From Acidobacteriota bacterium (GTDB lineage: Bacteria; Acidobacteriota; Terriglobia; Bryobacterales; UBA6623), in assembly GCA_016125275.1 (NCBI GenBank), contig WGMB01000006.1, forward strand, positions 1 through 64,000: a stretch of 64,000 nucleotides of DNA, given 5' to 3'. How positions within the stretch are numbered: the stretch's first letter is position 1; each line of letters begins with the position of its first letter. A program made the position numbers and the translations under genes. Below, one piece after another: positions 36,818-44,954 of this stretch. The notes under the pieces were generated by a model that was not told the DNA's origin, did no database searches, and saw only the letters and a list, made by a program, of their open reading frames with translations.

Positions 36818-38056
36818 ATGAACGCGCGCGCCTTTCTCCTCGTTGTTGCGGCCCTCGGGCTGGCTTGCGGACCCGCGGCGGAGGCGCCGCCGGCCGAGAC
36901 GTCCGAGCCGGCCGCTATGAAGGTGGAGCGCAAGCTCATCTACCCGGCGCAGTTTGCCGAAGGCAAGTCCTATACCCCGGGCGTTCTAGCGGGCGACACG
37001 CTCTACCTGGCCGGTATGATCGACCTCGATCCCAAGACCGGCCAGCAGCCCGAAGGCGTCGAAGCCCAGACGAAGATGGCGATGGACTCGATCGGCCATG
37101 TGCTCGAGGCCGCCGACATGACCTATTCGAACTTGGTCTCGTGCCACGTGATGCTCGACGACATGGAGAACTACAAGGCCATGAACGCGGTCTACGGCTC
37201 CTACTACGAGGAGGGCAAGTACCCCGCGCGCACCACGCTCGAGATGCCTTCGCTGGTGGCCGGCGCGCACGTGGAGATCAGTTGCATCGGCTACCGCAAC
37301 GCCGCCGAGATCCAGTACATCCACGCCGCTGAGGGCCGCACGCCCCCCGCGATGGGGCCGTACTCGCCGGGCGTCATGGCCGGCGGCACGCTCTACATCT
37401 CCGGTCAGGGCGGGCGCGACCCCAAGACCAACGAGGTCGCCGAGAAGGTGGGCGACCAGACCGCGCGCACGCTGGAGTCGATCCAGGCGATCCTCGAAGC
37501 CGCCGGTCTGGACTTCAAGAACGTGGTCTTCACCAACGTCTACTACCTCGGCCCCGAAAACCGCGCGGGCGTGGACGAAGCCTATATGAAGCCTTTCATG
37601 GAAGGCGGCGCGCCGAGCCGCGGAGCGTTCTGCCTGTCGCGGCTGCCCGGCACGATCAGCGTGGAGATCACCTTCCTGGCGGCCAAGGACAACTACATCA
37701 CGCGGCTCTACCCGCATGACGAGCAGCCCGGCGCGACCTCCTCGCCCGCGAGCCTGACCGGAGACACCCTCTATGTCTCCGCCCACGCCGCGCCGGAGGC
37801 GGGCGAGACGCTGGAGGCGCAGTTCCGCGCCATCCTGGAAGAGCAGAAGGCGCGCCTCGAGCTCGCCAGCATGGGGCTGGAGAACGTGGTCGACGCCAAG
37901 GTCTATCTGGCGGACTCGAACGACTTCAAGGCCATGGACGCGCTGTTCAAGGAATACTTCCCGAACAACCCGCCGGCCCGCACCACGGTGGGCGTGCGCG
38001 AGGAAGCCGACCGCGCCGGGACGAAGCTCGAAATCGCGTTCATCGCGGTGAAGTAG
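36818..38056 (+). CDS. exported protein made of three tandem RidA (YjgF/YER057c) domains
   Basis: The 412-residue protein has a signal-like start (AFLLVVAALGLACGPAA, weak lipobox LAC). Three RidA domains follow at about 33-160, 170-295 and 300-410. Each keeps an Arg at the position of the RidA catalytic Arg (YPARTTLEMP, PSRGAFCLSRLP, PPARTTVGVR) and the VEISCIG / VEITFLA / LEIAFIA strand. RidA normally works as a cytosolic trimer that hydrolyses 2-aminoacrylate; here the trimer appears covalently linked and exported. A TATTCT box (36804..36809) lies 8 nt before the ATG. Substrate unknown. Confidence 0.85.
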   Translation: MNARAFLLVVAALGLACGPAAEAPPAETSEPAAMKVERKLIYPAQFAEGKSYTPGVLAGDTLYLAGMIDLDPKTGQQPEGVEAQTKMAMDSIGHVLEAADMTYSNLVSCHVMLDDMENYKAMNAVYGSYYEEGKYPARTTLEMPSLVAGAHVEISCIGYRNAAEIQYIHAAEGRTPPAMGPYSPGVMAGGTLYISGQGGRDPKTNEVAEKVGDQTARTLESIQAILEAAGLDFKNVVFTNVYYLGPENRAGVDEAYMKPFMEGGAPSRGAFCLSRLPGTISVEITFLAAKDNYITRLYPHDEQPGATSSPASLTGDTLYVSAHAAPEAGETLEAQFRAILEEQKARLELASMGLENVVDAKVYLADSNDFKAMDALFKEYFPNNPPARTTVGVREEADRAGTKLEIAFIAVK

Positions 38057-38067
38057 TCCCCCAAAAA

Positions 38068-39486
38068 CTAGCCGCCGAACTCCTTCAGGAGCTGATACCA
38101 GAACCGCACCGCGCGATGGAACGAGTCGACGGGCAGCCGCTCGTCGAGCCCGTGGGCGCGTCGGTCTTCGGGGCCGGTGGCGATGCCGGAGAAGCCGTAG
38201 ACCGGGATGCCGAGTTGACGGACGCGCAGACCGTCCGTCGCGCCGGTCGACTGGCTGGGGGCGATCGGCGCGGATCCGAAAAACTCCTTGGACAACGTGC
38301 GTAGCTTGGTCATTACGTCCTCGCGCAACGGCGAGGGCGGGCTCGGCTTGGATTCGCCGATGCGCTCGACCTTCACGGCCGGATCGGCGACGATCTCGCG
38401 CAGTGTCGCCTGGACTTGTTCGGGCGTCGTGCCGGGCAGAATTCGGCAGTTGACCGTAGCCTGCGCCTGCCGCGGCAGCGCATTTTCGGCCACGCCGGCC
38501 TTGAGCATCGTGGCCACGCAAGTCGTGCGAATCGAGGCGTTGAGCCCGGCGTCAGCAGCCGCCAGCCGGCGCAGGACGTCGGGATCGGGCTGGGCCTTCG
38601 CTGCCTGCGCCATCAGCTCCCCGACTTCGCCCGGCGTGGCCTCGGCGCCGACGCGCAGCGACTCGCGGACGACTTCATTGACCTGGACGGGAAAGCGATA
38701 GGTCTCCAGGCGCGTGAGGGCGCGGGCGAGCTGGTAGATGGCGTTGTCGGGCCGTGGGCGCGAGCTGTGTCCGCCCGGATTCGTCACCGTGAAGGTGAAG
38801 CTCTGGTAGAGCTTCTCGCTCATCTGGATGGAGAGCAGACGCGGGCGACCCTCGTCGTCGAGCTCACCGCCGCCGGCGTCGGTGTTGAAGGCCAACTCGG
38901 CGTCGATCAGCTCCCGGTGGTCGCGGGCGATCGCGGTGATGCCCGCCATCGTGGACTCCTCGTTGCCGGTCAGGACCATGATCAGGTCGCGCTTGGGCTG
39001 ATAGCCCTCGCGCTTCAGCCGGATGAAGTCGGCGATGAGGGTGGCCGCGCCGGCCTTATTGTCGCTCGTGCCGCGGCCGTAGTAGTAGCCGCCCTTGGTC
39101 AGCAGGGTGAACGGGTCGGCCTGCCAGGCGTCAGGGTCGGCGTCCACCACGTCGATGTGCGCCATCACGAGCAGGGGTTTGCGCTCGCCGGAGCCCTTGT
39201 AGCGCACGATGAGGTTGTTGACCGGGCCGGAGCGCACGAAGGCGATCTGGTCCTCGGCGAACCCTTCGCGGCGCAGTCGCTCAGCGACGCCGTCGAGCAG
39301 CCGGTTGGTGTTCTCCGGAAAAGTCTCGCTGGAGCGAATCTCCACTAGCTCCTGCAAGATGTCGCGCGCCAGGTCGTCGTAGGAGTCCGGATTCGCTGCC
39401 GCAGCGGCGCAGGCCAGCAGAAAGAGCGGAACGAGGAGGCGCAGCAGCAAGATGAGGCCATTGTAGCCGGGCCGGCGCGGGAACAT
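38068..39486 (-). CDS. exported M20-family metallopeptidase (carboxypeptidase)
   Basis: A 472-residue dizinc peptidase with a hydrophobic start (LILLLRLLVPLFLLACAAAA). Metal ligands: MAHIDVVD (His), GRGTSDNKAG (Asp bridge), TGNEEST (Glu-Glu), NTDAGGG (Asp) and a C-terminal RRAHGLDE (His). The dimerisation domain has GGHSSRPRPDNAIYQ. It should trim peptides in the periplasm. It ends 10 nt from the convergent RidA gene and starts 46 nt from the divergent VWFA gene. Confidence 0.9.
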   Translation of the reverse strand: MFPRRPGYNGLILLLRLLVPLFLLACAAAAANPDSYDDLARDILQELVEIRSSETFPENTNRLLDGVAERLRREGFAEDQIAFVRSGPVNNLIVRYKGSGERKPLLVMAHIDVVDADPDAWQADPFTLLTKGGYYYGRGTSDNKAGAATLIADFIRLKREGYQPKRDLIMVLTGNEESTMAGITAIARDHRELIDAELAFNTDAGGGELDDEGRPRLLSIQMSEKLYQSFTFTVTNPGGHSSRPRPDNAIYQLARALTRLETYRFPVQVNEVVRESLRVGAEATPGEVGELMAQAAKAQPDPDVLRRLAAADAGLNASIRTTCVATMLKAGVAENALPRQAQATVNCRILPGTTPEQVQATLREIVADPAVKVERIGESKPSPPSPLREDVMTKLRTLSKEFFGSAPIAPSQSTGATDGLRVRQLGIPVYGFSGIATGPEDRRAHGLDERLPVDSFHRAVRFWYQLLKEFGG

Positions 39487-39532
39487 TTCGCGCCGGGCGC
39501 CGTATCTTGAGCTTCGTATTCTTAGCATCGCG

Positions 39533-40462
39533 ATGCTGCGCAGAAGAGAGCTCTTGCTGGGTTTGCCGGCCGCGGCGGCCCTGCGGGCGCAATCGTCGAT
39601 CACCGTCGACGTGCGGCTGGTTCAGGTGACGTTCTCGGTTCGGGACGCCGCCGGGGCGATCGTGCGCGACCTCTCTGAGCAGGATTTCGAGATCTTCGAG
39701 GACGGCGAGCGCCAGCGCGTCGCCCGCTTCTCGCATGGCGACGACCAGGCCCTGCGACTGGGCGTACTGGTGGACGGCAGCGGCAGCCAGTCGGAGTTCA
39801 TCGCACGCCATCGGCGCGACCTGGCGGACTTTCTCGACGAGGCGCTGGAACCCGAGGACGGCGCCTTCGTGCTGGGCTTCGGCAACAGTTTGCGGCTGGT
39901 GTGCGACTTCGCCAACGACGGCGGGGCGATGGTGGCCCGCCTGGACTACTACCGGGAGCATGCCGGGCGGCTGCCGAAACTCGGGCCCGACGAAAACAGG
40001 GACGGCGGCACGGCTCTGTACGACGCCATCTACCACTCGATCCAGGAAAAGCTCGTCGGCGTGGACATCGGTCGCCGCGCCTTGCTGGTGCTCAGCGACG
40101 GCGGCGACAACTCGAGCGGCTATCACATGCTCGACGCCTTGGAGGCCGCCCAGGCCGCCGACGTGCGGCTGTTCAGTATCTGGTACGCCGAGAAGGACGG
40201 CGGCGCGCTGAAGGTGCGCGACCGCTACGGCCTGCGCGTGCTGGGGCGGCTGGCGCAAGACACCGGCGGCGAGATGTTCGAGGCCTCCGGCGAGAGCCTG
40301 AGGGAGCAGTTTCGGCGGATCGCCGAGGACCTGCGGACCTCCTACGAAGCCGCCTACTACTCCTCCAAGGCGGCCAGCGACGGCCGCTTTCGGCAGGTGG
40401 ACGTCCGGCCCAAGGACCCGGCCTTGCAGGTGCGGGCGCGGCCGGGCTACTACGCCCGCTGA
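39533..40462 (+). CDS. acidobacterial-type VWFA-related protein
   Basis: The 309-residue protein starts with a Tat-like motif (LRRRELLLGLPAAAAL) and an Ig-like head (VDVRLVQVTFSVRDAAG, QDFEIFEDGERQ). The vWA domain has a MIDAS-type DGSGSQS (about residue 80) and LLVLSDGGDN, ending LQVRARPGYYA. It looks like the acidobacterial VWFA family (TIGR03436), which is secreted with unknown ligands. TATTCT (39517..39522) lies 10 nt before ATG 39533 with no Shine-Dalgarno. Confidence 0.8.
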   Translation: MLRRRELLLGLPAAAALRAQSSITVDVRLVQVTFSVRDAAGAIVRDLSEQDFEIFEDGERQRVARFSHGDDQALRLGVLVDGSGSQSEFIARHRRDLADFLDEALEPEDGAFVLGFGNSLRLVCDFANDGGAMVARLDYYREHAGRLPKLGPDENRDGGTALYDAIYHSIQEKLVGVDIGRRALLVLSDGGDNSSGYHMLDALEAAQAADVRLFSIWYAEKDGGALKVRDRYGLRVLGRLAQDTGGEMFEASGESLREQFRRIAEDLRTSYEAAYYSSKAASDGRFRQVDVRPKDPALQVRARPGYYAR

Positions 40463-40513
40463 GGCTCCGGCCTGCCCGCAGGGGGCTCCATCGTGGCAAG
40501 CTAGGGACGCGCG

Positions 40514-43126
40514 ATGGCCCTGGAAACCTACCGCCAAAAGCGTCGCTTCGGCGAGACCCCGGAGCCGGCCGGAGCAGCGCCCAACCCCGACTCCGGCGGC
40601 CGTTTCTGCATTCAGAAGCACGCCGCGCGGCGGCTGCACTACGACCTCCGCCTGGAGATCAACGGCGTGCTGCGCAGTTGGGCCGTCCCCAAGGGCCCAT
40701 CTCTCGATCCGGGCGAGAAGCGCCTGGCCGCGCGCACCGAAGACCACCCCATGGAGTACCTCACCTTCGAGAAGGTGATTCCGCCCGGCAACTACGGCGC
40801 GGGGACGATGCTGGTCTGGGACATCGGGACCTTCGAGTGCGAGGGAGACGCCGCGCCCCTCGAACAACTCGAGCGCGGCGAGATCAAGTTCGCCCTCTAC
40901 GGCAAGAAGCTGCGCGGCAGCTTTGTGCTGGTACGGACTCGCCGCTCGTCGAAGTCCGACAAGAAGGCCGAGGAGTGGCTGCTGATCAAGCACCGCGACG
41001 CCGCCGTCGACCCGGATTGGCGCATCGAGGATCACCCCGCCTCCGCCCTCACCGGACGCACCCTGGAAGAAGTCGCCGCCGGAGCTCCGCCGGACCAAGC
41101 GCAAGCCGCCGGCCCGGCCGCCTTCGAAGACGCCGTGGAAGGCCCCCCGCCGCAGCTCTCGCCGATGCTGGCGACCTCGGCCGAGAAGGCCTTCTCCGAC
41201 CCGGACTGGCTCTTCGAGCTCAAGTGGGACGGCGTGCGCGCCCAGGCCCGGCTGGAAGGCGGGGCCGTGCGGCTGCTCTCCCGCAACGGCAAGGACGTGA
41301 CGGCGCACTACCCGGAGTTGGCCGAGCTCCCGCGCGCCGCGGCCGCCCGCTCCGCGGTCCTGGACGGAGAGATCGTGGCCCTCGACGCCCAAGGACGCTC
41401 AGACTTCGCGCGGCTCCAGACGCGCATGCACGTGCAGGCGCCGTCGCGGGCGCAGGTCCAGTCCGCGCCGGTCGTGTTCTACCTGTTCGACGTGGTCTAC
41501 CTCGACGGCTATGACCTGCGCCAGGTCCCGCTGCGCGACCGCAAGCGGCTGCTGCGCGAGATCCTGCATGACTCGCCGCAGATTCGCTACTGCGACCACG
41601 TCGTGGGCGAAGGCGAGGCGCTGTACGAGCTGGCCAGCCAGGCCGGCGCCGAAGGCGTGATCGCCAAACGCGCTGACAGCGCCTATCAGCAAGGGCGCTC
41701 CGCCGAGTGGCTCAAGATCAAGGCCTTTCGCGAGGTGGACGCCGTAGTGGGCGGCTGGACCGACCCGCGCGGAGGCCGCGATCGCTTTGGGGCCCTGCTG
41801 GTAGGCCTCCACGGCGCCGGCGGCCTGCGTTTCGTGGGCGGAGTGGGCACGGGTTTTGACGGCGCCGTGCTCGACGCCTTGGCCGAGCGGCTGGCCCCGC
41901 TGGCGAGCGACGTCTGCCCCTTCACCGCCGTTCCCGTGACCAAAGAGCGCGCCCATTGGGTGCGGCCTCAGCTGGTCGCGCGGGTCAAATACGGGTCCTG
42001 GACGCCGGATCACATTCTGCGGCATCCGGTTTTTTTGGGCCTGCGCAGTGACATGGAGCCCTCCGATTGCATCGAACAGGCGATGGCCGCTCCGGAAACC
42101 GCCAAGCCGCGCCGCCGGGCCGACGCCTTGCCGACGCTCGACTCCCGCGAAGCGCTCGAAGCCGAGCTCTTCTCCGGCCGCCGCGAAACCGTGGTCGCCG
42201 AGATCGATGGCAAACGCGTACGCCTGACGCACCTCGACAAGGTCTACTTCCCCAAGCCCGGCTACACCAAGCGCCAGGTGTTGGCCTACTACTACAAGGT
42301 CGCCGACCGCATCCTGCCCTTTCTGGAGAACCGGCCGCTGGTGCTGCACCGCTTCCCCAACGGCATCGAGGCCGAGTCGTTCTACCAGAAGGACGCCGGC
42401 GAAGGCGTGCCGGAGTGGATGGATACCGTCGTGATCCCGTCCGAGGGCGTCGGCCGCGACATCCGCTACTTCGTGGTCAACGATCTGGCGGCGCTGCTCC
42501 ACCTGGTCAATCTCGGCTCCATCGAGTTCCACCCCTGGCCGAGCCGCACCGACGACCTGCACAAGCCGGACTACGTCTTCTTCGATCTCGACCCGACCGA
42601 GGGCTGGGAGTATTCGACGGTCGTGCGGGTGGCCCGGGCGATCTGGAAGCGCTTGGAGGCGATGGGGCTCGACGTCTTCCTGAAGACCTCAGGCTCGGAA
42701 GGAATGCACCTTTGGCTGCCGCTCGAGCGCAACTACGACTTCGACCAGGCCCGGGCGTTCGCCGAGATCGTGATGCGGATCGTCCACGCCGAGCTGCCGG
42801 ACGAAACCACGCTGGAGCGCGTGGTCGACAAGCGTCCCAAGGGCGTCATCTACCTGGACTACTCCCAGAACGCCTATTCCCGGCCGCTGGCGACGGTCTA
42901 CAGCGTCCGCCCGAAGCCGCTGGCGACCGTGTCCGCACCGTTGTCCGCCGCCAGCCTGCGCAGCGACCTCACGCCCGACTCCTACACGATCGAAAGCCTG
43001 CCGCACTTGCTGGAGCAGCGCAAGACCGACCCCTGGGCGGAGTTTTGGAACAAGCGCCAGTCGATCGAGCCGGCCCTCGCCAAGCTCCGCGACGTCGTCA
43101 GCGAATCGTCCAGGAATAAGGCGTGA
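40514..43126 (+). CDS. ligD: ATP-dependent DNA ligase LigD (phosphoesterase-ligase-polymerase)
   Basis: The 870-residue NHEJ enzyme has three domains in order. 3'-phosphoesterase, about 15-150: CIQKHAARRLHYDLRLE, AARTEDHPMEYL. Ligase, about 215-530: adenylation Lys at residue 237 in LKWDGVR and DGEIVALDAQG. Polymerase/primase, about 570-865: VYFPKPGYTKRQ, FFDLDP and LKTSGSEGMHLW. This PE-Lig-Pol order is the Pseudomonas-like layout. No Ku gene is seen nearby. The C-terminal 28 nt overlap the convergent sppA gene. Confidence 0.95.
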   Translation: MALETYRQKRRFGETPEPAGAAPNPDSGGRFCIQKHAARRLHYDLRLEINGVLRSWAVPKGPSLDPGEKRLAARTEDHPMEYLTFEKVIPPGNYGAGTMLVWDIGTFECEGDAAPLEQLERGEIKFALYGKKLRGSFVLVRTRRSSKSDKKAEEWLLIKHRDAAVDPDWRIEDHPASALTGRTLEEVAAGAPPDQAQAAGPAAFEDAVEGPPPQLSPMLATSAEKAFSDPDWLFELKWDGVRAQARLEGGAVRLLSRNGKDVTAHYPELAELPRAAAARSAVLDGEIVALDAQGRSDFARLQTRMHVQAPSRAQVQSAPVVFYLFDVVYLDGYDLRQVPLRDRKRLLREILHDSPQIRYCDHVVGEGEALYELASQAGAEGVIAKRADSAYQQGRSAEWLKIKAFREVDAVVGGWTDPRGGRDRFGALLVGLHGAGGLRFVGGVGTGFDGAVLDALAERLAPLASDVCPFTAVPVTKERAHWVRPQLVARVKYGSWTPDHILRHPVFLGLRSDMEPSDCIEQAMAAPETAKPRRRADALPTLDSREALEAELFSGRRETVVAEIDGKRVRLTHLDKVYFPKPGYTKRQVLAYYYKVADRILPFLENRPLVLHRFPNGIEAESFYQKDAGEGVPEWMDTVVIPSEGVGRDIRYFVVNDLAALLHLVNLGSIEFHPWPSRTDDLHKPDYVFFDLDPTEGWEYSTVVRVARAIWKRLEAMGLDVFLKTSGSEGMHLWLPLERNYDFDQARAFAEIVMRIVHAELPDETTLERVVDKRPKGVIYLDYSQNAYSRPLATVYSVRPKPLATVSAPLSAASLRSDLTPDSYTIESLPHLLEQRKTDPWAEFWNKRQSIEPALAKLRDVVSESSRNKA

Positions 43127-44858
43127 CGGCCAACATGCCGCCCCCGGCCAGCGCCGGCAGCAGGCCCTGCGGGTCGAACCGTTCGGCCCACGAGGCCGGG
43201 AACAGCGGCGCGCTCGCCAAACCCTGCGCGCCCATGCCGTCATGCTCGAACAAGACCTCGAGGATCGTCTTGGCCTTGGGATAGGTAGCCAGCGCGACCT
43301 CTTCGTCGGCGCCGATGCCGGCCTTCTCCTTGGCCAGCGCGATGGCTCGTTCGTAGCCTCCCAGTTCGTCCACCAAGCCGTTGCCCAGGCCTTCCTTGCC
43401 CAGCCACACACGTCCCTGGGCCACCTCGTTGATCTCGTCCCAGCTCTTGCCGCGAGCGTCAGCCACCTTGGAGACGAACGAGTCGTAGACCGCTTCGACG
43501 CCCTCGCGCAGCTTGGTGCGTTCGTCGTCGGTCAGTGAGCGGTAGTCGGTGTCAATGGAGGCGAACTTGCCCCGGGTGAGGATCTCCTTGCGCAGGCCGA
43601 TCTTATCGTAGAGGCCGCGCAGGTTGAACTTGCCGAAATACACGCCGATGGAGCCGGTGTAGGTGCCCGGATAGGCCAGGATCGGCGTATCCTTGGCCAT
43701 CGCCATGTAGTAGCCGCCCGAGGCCGCCACATCCGACATGGAGATGATTACCGGCTTCTCCTCGCGCAGCAACTGCAGCGCCCGCCACATGCGGTCCGAG
43801 GCCAGCGCATCCCCGCCGGGCGAGTCGATGCGGACGATCACGGCCTCCAGATCCTCGTCCTTGCGCACTTGGTCGAGCATGTCGACGAAGGCGTCGCCGG
43901 CAAGCAGCTCCGATCCGAAGAACGGGTCGGCGTCGCCCATTCCGCCCACGATCGTGCCGACGCCGTAGACGACGGCGATCTTGCGCTTCGAGCCCAGGTC
44001 GAGCTCCGACAGCGACGCCTGGTTGTAGCGCCGCAACGAGACCATCTCGATCTCGTCGAGTCCGACCTTCTCCTTGATGCGGTCTTCGAACTGATCCGGG
44101 TAGGAGAGCTGGTCCACTAAGCCCAGCTCCTTGGCTTGGGGCGAGAGGAACGGCCCTTGGTCCAGCGCCGCCCGGAACTGCTCCGGCGTGAGGCCGCGCG
44201 AGGAGGAGCCCATCTCGACCAGCAGCTCGAGCAGCCCGTCGAGCTGCGATTCCACGACCTCGCGGAAGGCGTCGGACATGGAGTCCCGGGAATACGGCTC
44301 GACGGCGCTCTTGTACTTGCCGACCCATTCGAGCTCTGCCTCCACGCCGATCTTCTCGAAGGTGTCCTTGTAGAAGGCCACTTCGGCCCGCAAGCCCTTC
44401 ATGTCCAGGCGGCCCTCGGGCGCCATGTGGATCTCGTCGGCGGCGCTGGCGACGAGAAAGTCGATGGTCCCGGCGACCTCCATGTAGGCCAGCACGGGCT
44501 TGCCGCTCTTCTTGAACTCGGCGATGACGTCGCGCAGCTCCGCCACCTTGCCCCAGCCGGCCCCGAGGCCGCCGCAATCGAGCGCCAAAGCCTTGATGCG
44601 CTCATCCTTGGCCGCCCGTTCCACGGCGCGGCGGACGGTCAACAACGTCGCCGGCGGTCCGGCGTGCAGAAAGTCGAATTGGATGGGACTGGCGACGTTT
44701 TCGGGGAGCGCTCCGGAGAGGTCGAGCGTCAGGACCGCGTCGTTGGGCACGCCGCTCTGACCGCCGCCGGCCGCCAGGGCGCCCACGATGATGACTGCGA
44801 TGACCAGGAAGAAGATGATCAGGACGCCGGTCAAGACGCCGAGCAGGTATTTGACCAT
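43098..44858 (-). CDS. sppA: signal peptide peptidase SppA (67-kDa type)
   Basis: The 586-residue membrane protease degrades leftover signal peptides. An N-terminal span (VLIIFFLVIAVIIVGALAAG) anchors it. The catalytic Lys is in VGKYKSAVEPYS and the nucleophile Ser in SDVAASGGYYMA, the double-domain 67K layout. DSPGGDALAS and TGSIGVYFGK flank the active site. It converges on ligD with a 29-nt overlap of the two 3' ends. Confidence 0.95.
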   Translation of the reverse strand: MVKYLLGVLTGVLIIFFLVIAVIIVGALAAGGGQSGVPNDAVLTLDLSGALPENVASPIQFDFLHAGPPATLLTVRRAVERAAKDERIKALALDCGGLGAGWGKVAELRDVIAEFKKSGKPVLAYMEVAGTIDFLVASAADEIHMAPEGRLDMKGLRAEVAFYKDTFEKIGVEAELEWVGKYKSAVEPYSRDSMSDAFREVVESQLDGLLELLVEMGSSSRGLTPEQFRAALDQGPFLSPQAKELGLVDQLSYPDQFEDRIKEKVGLDEIEMVSLRRYNQASLSELDLGSKRKIAVVYGVGTIVGGMGDADPFFGSELLAGDAFVDMLDQVRKDEDLEAVIVRIDSPGGDALASDRMWRALQLLREEKPVIISMSDVAASGGYYMAMAKDTPILAYPGTYTGSIGVYFGKFNLRGLYDKIGLRKEILTRGKFASIDTDYRSLTDDERTKLREGVEAVYDSFVSKVADARGKSWDEINEVAQGRVWLGKEGLGNGLVDELGGYERAIALAKEKAGIGADEEVALATYPKAKTILEVLFEHDGMGAQGLASAPLFPASWAERFDPQGLLPALAGGGMLAVTPYSWTIR

Positions 44859-44890
44859 GGGTGTTTTCGGGCGCGCCGCATCAAACAGAA

Positions 44891-44924
44891 AGCGGGCGCG
44901 GCCTCATTATAGACCGCGCCCGCT
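44891..44924 (-). terminator. intrinsic terminator after the Solibacter-type secreted gene
   Basis: An 11-bp perfect stem AGCGGGCGCGG / CCGCGCCCGCT (44891..44901 and 44914..44924) with a 12-nt loop lies 30 nt past the stop of the minus-strand gene ending at 44955. On the minus strand it is followed by TTCTGTTTGA, a partial T-tract. It separates that gene from sppA. Confidence 0.7.
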
Positions 44925-44954
44925 CGGAACCGGAGGCCGGCCGGCCGCCTCGGC

